Of a stretch of DNA of 64,000 nucleotides, positions 1 to 12,179 are shown one piece after another. How positions within the stretch are numbered: position 1 is the first letter of the stretch; each line of letters opens with the position of its first letter. The notes under the pieces were generated by a model. That model saw only the letters and a program-made list of their open reading frames with translations. It ran no database searches and was not told the DNA's origin. The position numbers were made by a program, and so were the translations under genes. Origin of the DNA: Lepidodermella squamata (taxonomy: Eukaryota; Gastrotricha); NCBI GenBank assembly GCA_047495785.1, contig JBLDXI010000054.1, forward strand, positions 3,224,001 through 3,288,000, in the 5' to 3' direction.

Positions 1-2778
1 TGACGGATTCTTAGGCCTGCCAACCGCCGCTCTTGGTACGGATTATTTCGTCGTAGTGTGGAACCCAGCAACCATCGGTGGCCAGTTCGGTATCGCAGCG
101 ACTGAAGGTAATAACACTAAATTCATCAAATTTTTCAATAACTTGATTTTTTCGATCAGATGATACTCAAATCGATATCCAGTTTTCGAATCCGATGGAG
201 GAACTTCGCGTTGTTTTCAACGGCCGTGCCTATTCGAACAATGATTTGTTGAAGATCCGTCTCGACTCGTACCAGACGTTTTTGGCTATCAACGAAGTTC
301 GCGAGTCTGATTTGACCGGAACTCGCATCAAGTCGAACAAGCCGATCGCTGTTTTCAGCGGCAACATTCGCACGTCGATTGAATTCACATCCGGCAACCC
401 GTCTCGCGACCATTTAGTCGAGCAGATCCCGCCAACCAGCGTCTGGGGCAAGAGGTTCGTTTCTGTTAGCACGCCTGGCCGCACTGTGGGTGACTACTAC
501 AAAATCGTGGCGAGCCTCTCGAACACTTTCGTCACCATCCGAACTGCTGAGAAGTCGGAGAGCTACTTACTGGCGAAAGCTGGTGATTTCAAGCAAGTCC
601 GCATCAAGTCGTCGACCTGTGCTTATATCGAGTCTGACAACCCGGTTCTTGTCACTATGTTCGTGCTTAGCCAGGACGGCTCGGATAACCCGGAAAAGGC
701 CGATCCTTCCATGATTATTATCCCACCCATCAACCAGTACCGTATTCGTTACACATTTTCGACGACAGATTACGCCGGTCTGACCCCGGGACAGGGTTAC
801 ACCAACTACATCATGATGGCGGTACCGAGCCGAAAGGTCAACGGGTTGTTGTTAGACGAACGTTCCGTCAAGTTGTCGAACGTTTATAAGGTGGCTGATA
901 CTGATTACTCATGCGGAACGATCACGGTGCAACCGGGTCGTCACACCCTGTTGCACGCCGATCAGGTCACGCCTTTCATGGGTATTTTATACGGCGCTGG
1001 TGACCGCGAGTCCTACGCATTCCCGATTGGTATGGAGTTGAAAACTCAGACTAAGTGCTACCCTTGCCCGCAAAAGGAGCCGTGTGATAACATTGATAAC
1101 GACTGCGATGGTAAAATTGAGGAGGAGATGTGTAACGGTAAGGACGATGACGGTGATGGCCTTATCGATGAGGATTGTTGCCAGCTGTCCACGCCGGCCT
1201 TCGCTAAGTGCTACGACACCAAGACTATTCAGGCTTGCTACGGTGAAACTGCGAATTTCTCGTGTAATGAGGGCCAGTTCGTCAAACTCATCACCGCCCA
1301 TTTCGGCCGCATTGGATTCGCCGGTGAGTTGAGTTGCCGCTCTCCGAACCCGCTCAACTGCCAGGGTCTGGAGCAGTTCTGCGGTTTCAACGATGTCTAC
1401 GGCGTTGTTGAGGCTAAATGCTTGGGCAGATCGAACTGCTCGATTCAGGTTAATCAGTACTCGATGGGCGACGCTTGCCGAGGTTCCCCGTGCCAACTCT
1501 GCCACCAATACCTGCACGCGATTTACACCTGTATCGATGAACAGGACATGTCCTGCTCGATTCTTGCCAGTCGTGCGAATGGACCTGGTGGCGATAGTGC
1601 GGTTTCGTCTCGCTTCAGTGCTTCAAGCACGTTGTCAGCCTCAGCAATGGCTACAGCTAATCCGACCTCGCAAGATGGTGTTTGCTCATCGGTCATCCCT
1701 CAAGCTGGTGAGAAATGCCAAGCGCCTGAATGCACAACCCAGCCAAAGCCAAGCCCTATGGACCTCCACATTCCGGCTGCTGCAAGGTATGGCGTGAAAT
1801 GATTCATGTAATTTTTCAAATTTTACAATTTTTCCCTTCAGATTCTCTGCATCAAGCGTGCATTCGTGGTGCCCATCTTTCTGCGACCGGAATAACTCAT
1901 TCCTTCAAATCGATCTCGGAGGCCATTATGAAGTGACAGGTTACCTGATGCAAGGTGCTCGCGCCCATGAGCAGTGGGTTAGCCGAGCTGGTTTCGCCTA
2001 CAGTGTTGACGGCAAGATTTGGACTGAAATAATGGACAATAACACACTCAAGGTGCGTTTCTTTTTTCCGCGATTTTTAGTATTGATTTTATTTTTCGCT
2101 TTTTTTTGTTTCAGAGCTTTGCCGGAAATACAGACTCGCGATCGGCGCTTTGGTGCCCCCTGCGCGCATATAACATCGTGGCGAGGTACATTCGTGCTGT
2201 TGTGCTCGACTACTACACCTACCCGTGCCTGCATTTCGATATTGCCCGTTGCGATACTCGTGAGTTTGATTTTTTAATCTTTCATCCGGTTCGTCGGAAG
2301 TCTAGGGCAGCACTAGCGGTGCTTGATTAATAATGGATTATTCAACATCTGATTTGAATTATTCATTAATGTTCGTTGTTTTTCAGTGAGAATGTGCGAG
2401 CCGTTGAGTTTGAACAATACCCTCGCTAATGGAATCGTCTGGCCTGACACCGGTACGCCCCTTGGGTCCAGTGTGACAGTCAACTGCCGGCCTGGTTGGA
2501 TGACAGTTGATCGGTTGACTTCATTCGAAATGCGATGCGATTCTACTGGCCACTGGTCTGGCGAGCCGAAGCATTGCTCTATACCACGCGACTGCGGAGA
2601 CATTCCCTACGTTGACGGGGCGTTGCATGACGGCCGAAATTCTGCGATCGGAGCAAGAGTAACGTATTCTTGCGTTGCCTCTGGTGGAATAACTCGCCCT
2701 GCCCTTCAAGGCAACGCGACAATCGTGTGTCAAGAAGACGCTAGTTGGTCTCAACCGCCGTCGTGTATCTCGTCATGA
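1..2778 (+). CDS. Secreted mosaic lectin/sushi protein, 5'-partial
   Basis: The 3' part of a multi-exon gene that starts before the window. Exons read as 1-107, 160-1786, 1842-2052, 2115-2259 and 2387-2778, joined in one frame to TGA. Domains in order: an IgGFc-binding-protein N-terminal-like region (to about 1050, with a DLTGTRIKSNKPIAVFSGN motif); two acidic repeats of the DNDCDG/DDDGDG type (about 1080-1170), as in MopE-like metal-binding motifs; a cysteine-rich SUEL/rhamnose-binding lectin domain (about 1215-1535); a Ser/Ala-rich linker; an F5/8 type C (discoidin) domain (about 1740-2255) spanning three exons; and two CCP/sushi domains (2390-2765). These are extracellular modules, so secretion and glycan or matrix binding is inferred. 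No membrane segment is seen before the stop. The precise family is unknown to me. Confidence 0.8.
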
Positions 2779-3471
2779 GTCTGAATAATATAGATGAATT
2801 GCTATAAATATTATTTCCGATGCTTTTTTCTAAAGATTATTTGACCTACCTCGCTTCTAGTTGCTCTCACAACGCACGTTGCTCAAAAAAGTACAATCAA
2901 AAAGGCAAAAAGAGAAGTCATTTGTCTTTCTGCTCGTCTTCTCTGGTTTTGGCAATCTACATTTCCGCGCACTTCTTTTAAAAATTTGCTGCTCAAAGAA
3001 TTGGCTGTTGTCGATTTCTTATTTCCTGCCATTATTCTGATCGACAGAACCGAATTCTCATATAGGCGCTTTTGTTGATACGCTTGTTTATATTATGACA
3101 TTATATTATGGCAACAACAAGAATCGCATCACATTCAGTGATTATAACGTATAATTACATTGTTAACTTTTACTGAATAGAGATTTTCGAAAGTAAAAAA
3201 ATGACTGTTTTTACCAAAAATCATCTCTCTTTTATTTCCAAGGTAATACAAACAAAATATATCTTTATAACAAACGGTCTCATTAACAGCAAGGTGTTTA
3301 TAGCAATATGCAAGCATCGAACTCAATTTCACACGGGAAAGGAAGGGTTGAAAAGAATATGTATGCAACTTTTAGCGTAAAATAGATATGGCATCTAAAT
3401 GCCGGTGAAGGTAAGGAAATTAAAAAATTTACACATATTCGCTCTATAATTTCAGTTCCAGGAAAGTGTTT
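2779..3471. other. Intergenic region
   Basis: AT-rich spacer between two converging gene ends (+ strand mosaic gene, - strand SPMIP1-like gene), so it should hold both 3' UTRs. I see no coding region, RNA gene or repeat in it. Confidence 0.5.
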
Positions 3472-4134
3472 TCAAAACAAAATTCTTTCTTGCTTGCGTA
3501 GATCTGGAACGCCATTGCGAGTATAGAAAGTGTCGCGGATTTTTTGAACTCGGCCAAATGGCGGTTTTTTAATGTCTTCCTTCTTAATTATGTCACCTAA
3601 CCTCCAGCCGTACTCCCACGAGCTGATGAGAGGAAATTCGAATTTTTCTTCAGGGCCCAACGCTTTACGCTGCCGCAAATATTGAGCTCTGCCTTTGCCT
3701 TCTTTCGATAAGCCGTCGAAAAGCAGTGATTTAGAGCACGGGGTAACTGGACGCATTTCAGGAACGTTGGAACTATTTTCTCCCAACTGTTTAGTAGCTG
3801 CTTCAAGAAGCTCATCTAATAAACACACAAAAGTAAACTATGGTCCGATCGATTCAACACAATTGAGAGATTTACCGTCAAACTTTTTAATGCGAATGTT
3901 GAAAGATTCTGGAGGGCGATTCGGTAAGGCCTTGTAGAAATCATCGGAGACCTTAATTCCATCCATTTCAATCTTCTTTCGGAAAACCTCCTTTTGACGC
4001 GAATTCGACTCGCCAGGAGCCGTGCTGCTCAGTGATCCTCTCTTAGCATGCCAATTGAGGCGGGTTGTCTCTTCCTTCTCGATAGCCTCCTCCAACACCT
4101 TGGTTGCCTGCACTCCACCGATGAATCGGCTCAT
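3472..4134 (-). CDS. SPMIP1-like ciliary/sperm microtubule inner protein
   Basis: Two exons (4134-3876 and 3815-3472) joined across a 60-nt GT-AG intron give 200 aa. The C-terminal half carries the pattern LL.(D/E)G.S...GR..YL..RK...PE..F.FP..SS..YGW.LG, then GR...I.D.FY.RNG, which I recognise from SPMIP1 (formerly ATP6V1FNB), a small protein linked to sperm flagellar microtubules. The N terminus (MSRFIGG, then TTRLNW) is charged and probably helical. No signal peptide or membrane segment is visible. By family it would act inside axonemal doublets. Its presence implies that the animal has motile cilia or flagella. Assignment rests on the motif pattern, not on a search. Confidence 0.65.
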
Positions 4135-5625
4135 TATGATTAGCCAATAAAGGTTATTATCTAGGGCAAATCAAATAGAAGCTGATATTCTTTCAAATCC
4201 TATAATTATTTGAGAACTTTTGTACAGAGCCGGGACGTGCTTTTCAGGAAGAATGAGGGCTACTACTAGACGTAAGAGAAAATTATGGACTTCGGAATGC
4301 ACGAGGAAACAACAGGCCGCGGGAGCACCGATCTCCGATACCGCCCGACGCCCAATTTAGGGCTTCCTCAGTTAGTAAAATTATTTCATCCAAAAAGTAA
4401 TTTGGACGCAACTGAGTAATCATAAGCCATTAACACAGCAGCAGGAGAAACAACAAAAGAGTAAGATCCGTCGGGCGCCCAAGACTCGAGATGTTGGTAC
4501 TGGCGTTGCTAATGACAATAAAAATAAATTATTCAATATATATTTTATCAGTGTATTAAATTTATTATTTATCATGCACCAAAACAAGTTTCATGAACAA
4601 ATTTTAAAAATTGGCGCGGGAAGCTAGTCGTCAGAGCGTCGTAAAAAAGGAACTTCCAAAGCTGCTTGCTGAAGCACTAGTTTGGAACCATTCATGGCAC
4701 TCGCCACCTACGTTCTTTCACGGGGGAACCTATGCATCAATTGTCATCTTTATACTGCCATCCAGAGTTACCAAAATGCTTGGACATTTTGTCGGCGATC
4801 ACCTCCTGTGATTCGTTTATTCGATTTATTCGATCGTTTTAGTCGATTCACCAATAAATAGTCTTGAGGATACTTGTCTGGCGATTAATCTTATGTCAAG
4901 CGACCCCCAAAAATAGAACCGACAGAGTTTTAAAGGATTCGTGAAGAATACATCTCACGCGTGGCGCGTGTCCTCTGCTTGCAAAGCTTAGTTTCTGGTT
5001 GACTGCAAGACAACTTTGTTGCAATTATTTTTATTTTCCTGGCGGGCGTCATTGGACTGAAATTAATGCCGCTAATTGATCAAGTAACCGTCTTTGCAGC
5101 GATTATCGATTATTCAACACTCCAGTGCTCCAAAAAGTGGTTTTCTGACCAGTCAGACAGTTCGAAAACTGTCTCTTGCCTCTCATTAGAAAAACATGAC
5201 GTAGATTCCATTTGTCATCAATTACATCTGTTATTGGCCATTTCAATGAGTAGATGACATTTTCCAACAAAAAATAGGGTGTAGAGCCATCCACAACAAT
5301 CGAAAAAACGTGAGATTAACGAGACAAAGCGCAGGAAAACTGGTCAAAACTTGTTACCCTAACAGCTGAACCCTTGAATCTGTTTCGTAATATAATATAT
5401 AATTACCGGGTTTTTGGAGCTGTGGTACATTCTAACGTCTAATCTAACTCACCTGCTTTATAGTGATGCGATGAATGCACTTTGAGCCGAGATATAATTA
5501 ATTTTCAACTTTCCTTTACTTGTCCGCTTCGTTAAACTTAAAAGGCGATCAACTTTTTTCAAAATGCAAAACTTATACTACGATTAGTTTTTTTTATCGA
5601 TTTTGACTGCAGCTTTCATCCTCGA
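4135..5625. other. Intergenic region, divergent promoters
   Basis: Lies between the 5' ends of the SPMIP1-like (-) and HAUS2-like (+) genes, so it should contain both promoters. Short open stretches occur (for example 4254-4367 and 4611-4811) but none shows a recognisable domain. Just before the HAUS2 start a pyrimidine-rich run ends in TGACTGCAG at about 5612, which could be a 5' UTR intron acceptor or a trans-splice site. Confidence 0.4.
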
Positions 5626-6322
5626 ATGGCCAATCCATGGAAAGAATCTATTAAAACATTCGGAGGCATCGAAGAAATTTTACAAGCGGCTTCTGCAATC
5701 GCGGTTTTCGATAAATTGACATTCGATGAAAAGATTCTCCCAGTCGAGCCTTTTAAATGCAAAGTTGACGAGTACGTTTCCTACATGAACGAAATTTCTA
5801 AACTGGAGGAGCAAATTGATAAGGTTTGTCAGCAAGTTCCCTTTCAATAAGTTTCAATTTAAGTATGTACCTAAGCTAGGTGGTACTGGAAATGCAAGAG
5901 CTCCAGTTTCATATGGAATATAAAGACTTGCTTCACTCTTCAGAAATAGAGAAGAAAACCACGCTGCTGAACGAAATTTGTGAACAAATTGGAAGTATTG
6001 TTAAGAACAAACGCATCCTGACAAATTTATTGCAACAGAAGGGTGGTTCATCAGACGCTCTGCCGTTACATCGGAACTTTCATAAATCGTTTTCCGAGTT
6101 CTTTAAAACATCGGCCATCCTCGTCAATAGCCTGCCGCAGAATCTTGCAATTATTGAACAGGTTAATTTCTAACCGAGTAACAATATATTTATGATCATT
6201 CACGATACATGCAGGCTTCTACTATGGATCCAATGGAGTTTCGTAAACATGCGCGATCTCTCATCGACAACGCTGGTCGTTTGCAGAAATTCTACGCAGA
6301 ATTGGAAGAAATATCTCGTTGA
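5626..6322 (+). CDS. HAUS2: HAUS augmin-like complex subunit 2
   Basis: Three exons (5626-5823, 5880-6161, 6215-6322) give 195 aa, slightly shorter than vertebrate HAUS2. The protein starts MANPW, as vertebrate HAUS2 does near its N terminus, and continues as an almost wholly helical coiled coil. The central part (LLNEICEQIGSIVKNKRIL, then LPLHRNFHKSF) and the last helix (ARSLIDNAGRLQKFYAELEEI) parallel the order of helices in HAUS2. In known animals HAUS2 is one of eight augmin subunits that recruit gamma-tubulin to spindle microtubules for branching nucleation. The family is divergent, so the call relies on the start motif, size and helix pattern. Confidence 0.6.
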
Positions 6323-7028
6323 CATTTCGTCTAGTTTTGTTTTCGTGACTGTCACGCTCAGTTTTTATGCACATTTTGCCAAAAATAATAAAACACAATT
6401 TGTAGAACAAATGTCTTGATTTATGTTTTGAGGTTGTAAAAGTTATCCGTTCTAGCTTCATTTTCACGGCCGTTTTGCCATGTCCATTTTGGGTAGGTGA
6501 GAATTTAGCTGTATTTTTCCAACTATTTCGGCGTCAAACCCTGCGTTCAAAGGCGCGGGGAATCAACCAGTCGAATCGTATTGCAGTCCTGCATTAAACA
6601 TGTATGGTAACTTAGCCGTAAAAAAGCAAACATGTCAACTGCGGATTGTATGTCGTGGTTTATTGTCGATTATAATTTGTATGGCGGTACAAAAAGCACC
6701 GAGCCGCAACAACTACTGGGATAAAAACGAAACGGTAGTGTACAAAGTTAACATTTCACAGAAGCATATATGATGAGCCTCGACATTTTGCTGAGCTTCG
6801 ACAAGTTTCTCCAGGTAGAATTATAACAAGAAAATCTAGAAATTTGCAATATGAATATACCGGCAACCGGTAGCTGCGTCACCGTTTCATCACCAGCATT
6901 CCAACCATGCAAGGCAATTTTACTCAATGTATCATGGCAAGGCTGATGATTAGATTCTTTGACAAAGAAAAATGGCGTAACAAAAATGTGATTTGAGTTC
7001 AGTCAGTTATATGATGTATTGATTTCAG
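6323..7028. other. Intergenic region
   Basis: Spacer between the 3' ends of HAUS2-like (+) and SMC6 (-). An AATAAAA sequence at about 6387 is a plausible polyadenylation signal for HAUS2. Nothing else supported. Confidence 0.4.
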
Positions 7029-10000
7029 TTATTCATCTTCCTCGCAAGGCTCCATCTTGCAGCGGCGTTTTGACTTGCGAGCGATGATGATCTCCTCGTC
7101 GCCATCATCCGCATCGTCGCGGTTCTCCGCCTGGCTCTCGTTAATCTGCGACGTTTGTTTTTGAGAGAGACGGCTACCTCGACGCTTGCGAGAAGCTGGT
7201 GCGGGTTCCTCGACTGCCTGAGAGGCATCTTGAGACAACAACGTATCATCGTTACCATCACGAATACGCGTGCCTCCACCTTTCTTGAGCTGGATAATCT
7301 GATTGCGATGGTTATTTCCAAGCTAAAAATGGCAAAATATAAAAATGCTGCCTTGAAGTCCAAATGTTTGCATTACCTTGGAAACATTACAGGGCGAGAG
7401 AAGGAAAAATTGGCCGGGCATTTGGGCCCCATATCGAACGATGAGATTGATAGCGCCTTGGCGATTCTCACCGTCAAGAAAGACGTCGAACTCGTCCATG
7501 CCTTTAATCGGAGCCTCTGAACTCTCCCACAGAGACATGAGGAAGAAAACAGTCGATAGAGAACGTTCACCGCCGGATAAAGTTCTGATCGAACGCGACG
7601 TGGCTGCCTGCGGGGTTTTCGAACCACCTGCGACCGATGTTTGGCTAGACGCAGCACCCGCAACTGTGACGCGACGCTGCTTTTGGGCGACATCCTTATC
7701 CGGGGCAGAAGTGACGCGGAAAGACAACGTGCCATTATCATGGTCAAATTTCAGCTGGCTATTCAAGCCTTTCGTGTAGCTCATCTTCGAAAACCACAGC
7801 TCAATGCCCTTCGAAACATTTCTGACCATGTTAGGGAAGCTACCCTCGCGACGTTGGGTAATCAACTCGAGCGCCTTCAGCTGCTGGTCGCGCTCTTCCA
7901 AATCGTGCGCCTCCTTCTCGATGGACTTCTCACGCTCTTCGAGTGAATCGAAGCCCGTTTTATCGATCCGATGGCGATCGGCGATTTTCTCACGGAGATC
8001 ACGGATAGCTTGCTCGATATCCTTGCGAGATTCGTTGGCTCGGAGTCTCGGGCGATCGTCGCCGAGTCGTTGAAGCATTTCCTTGCAGGCGGCTTCCATC
8101 TCTTCACATCGTCGTTTCCTGAATTACGAATTAAATAAAAAAGCTACCTTAAAATTGTTGAAACTTGCATATTTTCCCACTGATCGGTCAATTTTTCGAA
8201 TTGCTCACGAATCGCAGGCAATTTACGACGCGCCTCGGCAGAACTTCGGTGAATATGAGCGCCACGTTCTTCAGCCTGCTCATGCTCATGCTCTTTCCGG
8301 GTCAGGTTGGCCCGGGCGTCAACCAACTGTCGATCTGCGGCTCGAACTTGGTCATTCGCAGCCTTGAGACGAGCATCGAGAACAACCTGCTCTTGACTAG
8401 TCTGGTACGCTTTGATATCAGCATCTTTTTGGCGCAGTTCCTCCTCAAACATAGCCACGTCGTTGGGCTCTTCCATAACCATAGCGGCTAATCGCGTCAG
8501 GCGTTCGATTTCATTTTCAACTGAACGCAATTTCCCGTTCAATTCAGTGCTAGTAGACTCCATTTTGCGGAAAGCGTTATTTGCCTGTTGGTATTCTCGA
8601 GCTGCCGCTTCAATTTCGGGCTTCAAATCCCGGTAACGCGCGCCCACCTCGGCCTCTTTCGCCCTGACATCAGCCATTTGGTTCTCGACATTTTTCATCA
8701 AATAATCAGTTCGAACAGGGTACTGATTTGCAACGAAATTCGAACTCTTCGTGTGGGAAAAGTAACGAATTTTATCCTTCTTCTTGTCGATGAGTTCGGT
8801 CATACGGATACAACGGCCTGAGTTGACTAGGTCGAAACACTTGTGAACATCCTCGGCGAATAGCTTGAGTTCAATTTGAGACAACTCCAGTAGAAAGTTG
8901 AAGACATCATCGTCAGTTATTTCTGCCAGGTCGAAAAATGATAAGAGGTCCGAATCAGGACAACTAGCCCGAGTTCGGGAGATGTCAGCGCGACCTTGAC
9001 CGAGAGGACGCTCAGACATGATAACAGTCGGATAATCAGCTGGATTTCGAGGGTTCAGACGGACTTTCTTCTGAAGGATATCATGCAAAACTTGGCGATC
9101 GGCCGGGCAAGAGCAGATGAACGAGCCGTAGTTACGACCGATAGCAGCCTCGACAGCCGGGCCCCAAGCTTCATCGCCGATTAGACTGATATACCGGCCA
9201 AGCGGGCCGATCGGAGGTTTCTTGAACATACCAGCATTCACTGCGATTTCGATTTCGCGAACAATTGCCGGCATGTGTCTGCCAAATCGACTGATTGAGC
9301 TGGTTTTCACGGTCTCATAAGTAGCCCGTTGACGAGAAAGCTGCTCCATCTCGGTTCGAAGAGAATACTCGGTCTGGCGGAGACGTTGTTCATTCTGGCG
9401 ACACTCGTTCAAATGGCGTTGAGCTTCTTCACGACCGGCTGTTTCCTGATTTATCGCATCTTCGAGATCCTTCTTACGCCGGTTCAGATCAACCAATTTT
9501 GCTTCATTTCTCTGCCGCTCAGCATCTGCACCTTGTTTAGCACGGGCTTTACGCTGGGCCTCCTCGATATTGCGAATAATATCTTGGCGGCTGTTGTTCA
9601 ACTGATTCAACTTCCGCTGACGAAACTGCATATCGGCCTGAAAAATCACAAGTTACATCAAATTTCAGGCGTAAAATCTAGAGGGACGTACTTCAACTTT
9701 CTTCAAGTCAGCCTGTGCCTCACTTCGACGAGTTTGAGCAATCTGAACCTCGCCTTTCGCCCGTTCAACCTCATCAACCGCAGCTTGAACGAACGCAGCC
9801 TGCTCCGCGACTCGGGCTTGTGTGTCCTCGAGCATACGATGAGCATCATCTTTCCGCTTTTCGACCTCGGCGCGCTGTTTGGCGATTTTTTCGACGTCAT
9901 TACGAATGGCGACTAATTCACGCTCTTTCTGCGCTAGATCAACCCATTCGAGAGATCGTTTTAGGTCAGCTTCGCGCTGCTCGAGAGTTGTCACCTCTTG

Positions 10001-10937
10001 AAAGCGATTGTAGCGTTTCTTCAGTGCGTCAACTTCCCGTTTTCGGTGCTGGTGATTGTCACGCCGAATGCTCCAAGTTTGACGAACGCGGTCCATCTCT
10101 CGTTTCAGGGTGGAAACTCGCGTGCAGACGTCAGCGAGGCCGGTGCCCATGAAGAAGAACTTGTACATGTCCTTTTCACTTGCATCAAACAACAGCTTCT
10201 TTGCATTTTCTTGGGTAAGAATCATCAACGGATTTTCGACATGAATATCGAAATAACTCATGAGTCTGTTACAAATAAAGTAGTGATAAAGGTTTGTAGT
10301 AATTAAAACTATTACTTTCTCAATGCTGCGGCAGTTTTGTAGACAGGCTGGCCACGTTCATTAAGCAAGGCGTACTCACTGGTGCCTTGTTGATTCAGAC
10401 GCCGCTTAACGTAGATATAATTTCCAAATCGCTCACGCTGGTAACTACCAGCACCTGTGTCGTTGCGAAGCTTGATTTGAATCTCTGCGTGACTAATTTC
10501 ACAACAGAAGCAATAAAACATTCGATCATTCCGCATATTACTCACGTTTTGCCTTCCTTCACAAATCCTTTAGTATTAATACCACGACACGTAATATTTG
10601 CCCGCCCACCAAATCCAAGCATCAGTGAGGTGAGAATAGCACTTTTGCCAGCTATAAGAAACAACAGAAAACATTTAATATTGGATATTGGGATAACATT
10701 GAAAACCAACATCCGTTGGGACCGGTTATGAAAGTGATTTTGTTGTTGGAGAGAGCATTAATAGAGAGCTCGCTGTGGCACATAAAGTTCTTCAGAGATA
10801 TTTCTTCGATGAGGCCGAGGTCGTTCTAAAAACATAGGTTTGTCAAAATAACTACAAGAACATTAGAAAGGCAAACGTACGTTTCGATTGAACTTCCTAT
10901 CCACAGGCAGCTCAAGATCGTCGACTTCCATACTCAT
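7029..10937 (-). CDS. SMC6: SMC6, structural maintenance of chromosomes 6
   Basis: Eight exons on the minus strand: 10937-10881, 10825-10711, 10651-10546, 10492-10316, 10265-9692, 9637-8169, 8118-7377 and 7322-7029, giving 1177 aa. The Walker A motif GPNGSGKSAIL is rebuilt across an intron in the second and third exons. It is followed by SMC6-type [18 protein letters not shown] and [16 protein letters not shown]. Then come a coiled coil, a hinge around 9000-9300, a second coiled coil, and the ABC signature [18 protein letters not shown] with Walker [10 protein letters not shown]. The acidic and basic C-terminal tail is longer than usual. SMC6 pairs with SMC5 in a nuclear DNA-repair and chromosome-maintenance complex. 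One intron (8119-8168) appears to be GC-AG. Confidence 0.95.
8119..8168 (-). other. Probable GC-AG intron in SMC6
   Basis: On the minus strand this 50-nt intron begins GCAAGT and ends TTCAG, and joining restores ...[13 protein letters not shown]... in frame. The only in-frame GT donor nearby would make a 29-nt intron (8119-8147), far below the 49-62 nt of its neighbours, so the GC donor is preferred. Confidence 0.6.
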
Positions 10938-11184
10938 TTTTAATCTCTAAATGTCAAGAAAATAAGTACTACAGATTTCAATAGGAAACAAAGAAACAGG
11001 GATAGTATTGAGTATTGAAAAATACGCGCCTTATCTCGTCACTCTGTACAAGCGATCTTTCAACGGGGGCACCTTTTCACCCGGAATGACGCAATCATTC
11101 TAAAATATGCTTCAGGTCAGATGAAGAATTTGACACTAACGCTCTTTGCCCTTCATAAAAATTCTTCAAAGGTTTTATATGCCG

Positions 11185-11335
11185 TTTCGTTGGTAGAAGT
11201 GCCCTCCCAGAGGGATTGCTCTCGGACGGGCAAGATTAAGGCTTAGGTTAGGTTCAGGGTTAGGTTGGGGGAGAGCAACGCCCTCTAAGCCCTCTGAGAG
11301 CAACGCCCTCTCAGAGGTCACTTCTACCAACGAAA
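11185..11335. mobile_element. MITE-like element with terminal inverted repeats
   Basis: The left end TTTCGTTGGTAGAAGTG (11185-11201) is the perfect reverse complement of the right end (11319-11335), and similarity continues imperfectly inward to about 40 bp (GCTCTC at the left against GAGAGC at the right). The 151-bp interior has no ORF and holds several TTAGG-type units (about 11236-11268). Size and structure fit a non-autonomous DNA transposon. No target-site duplication is clear, so the superfamily is open. Confidence 0.65.
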
Positions 11336-12029
11336 TTGGAGGCGTTTATGTAGGTTTACGCACCGCGTAAATACGTAGTTATAACATCAGCGTTCTAGCA
11401 AGTGCGGAATTCTAGAAATTGCGCAGGCTGAACAGCCCTCGTTAATCTGAATGTTGGAAATAAGTAATGGGGAAAGGGGAAGGTACAGTCCAGAAAGGAC
11501 AACGCGCGTTGAGGGACCCATAATAGGAGAAAAATATGATGTTGCACCACCTGCGGCCTCATCGCTGCTCGTTGCTCCGCGAAACGCGCGTTTTTCGACG
11601 ACAAATGGGGACTAGTGGTCCTGCTGCAGCAGTCGGTGCAGCGCCGCGCGTCGCTTAGCCGGTCGGTCAGATGAATCCAGGAAGCACCGTGCATCGAGGA
11701 CCTTGAAAGCCTCGCCGACAGTGGAGTCTGCGAGGAGAACCAAGACGGCCTAATCTTAGAGTAATGATGTCCACACTTGACATATAATCCCGTGTACTTA
11801 TAGATATCGGGCCCAAAATTCCCGAAATGCCTTCGATTGCAGTACATCCGCGATGAGATTTGTCCCGCCTTTTTTCAAATTCAAATTATTTTTAGAAATT
11901 TCATGTAGCGTTTTAATATTTATAGGCTTAATGATTTGGTATATGCAAAAGTTATCTGGTCAGTAACAGTTAGTAGCAAATTTTTGATGACCGATCGCTT
12001 TTTCTGCGATTCGTCGTCACCTGACTTCG

Positions 12030-12179
12030 ATTCCCTACAAAAAAGCTCCGCGTTGGCTGTAGAGCCGAAGAATGAAGAGTCCTGATACCATTCTGCCACA
12101 ACTAGCAAACTGCATCAAATCCCGAGATGGCGCTTGCGCGCCATCTTTTTATCACTCGCCATTCTGAGCGGCGCTTCTT
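12030..12179. repeat. Left 150-bp inverted-repeat arm
   Basis: Reverse complement of 13331-13480. It starts TTCCCTACAAAAAAGCTCCG after one shared base and ends GCGCTTCTT. Confidence 0.85.

Noticed and set aside
4254-4367. Short basic frame (ATG at 4254) with a histone-tail-like look
   Set aside because: Only 37 codons, no true histone H3 sequence and no downstream exon that continues a histone fold.
11395-11847. 150-codon minus-strand open frame in a GC-richer patch
   Set aside because: No domain, no splice context and biased composition; other frames in the same patch are equally protein-like, so it is probably chance or an unrecognisable relic.
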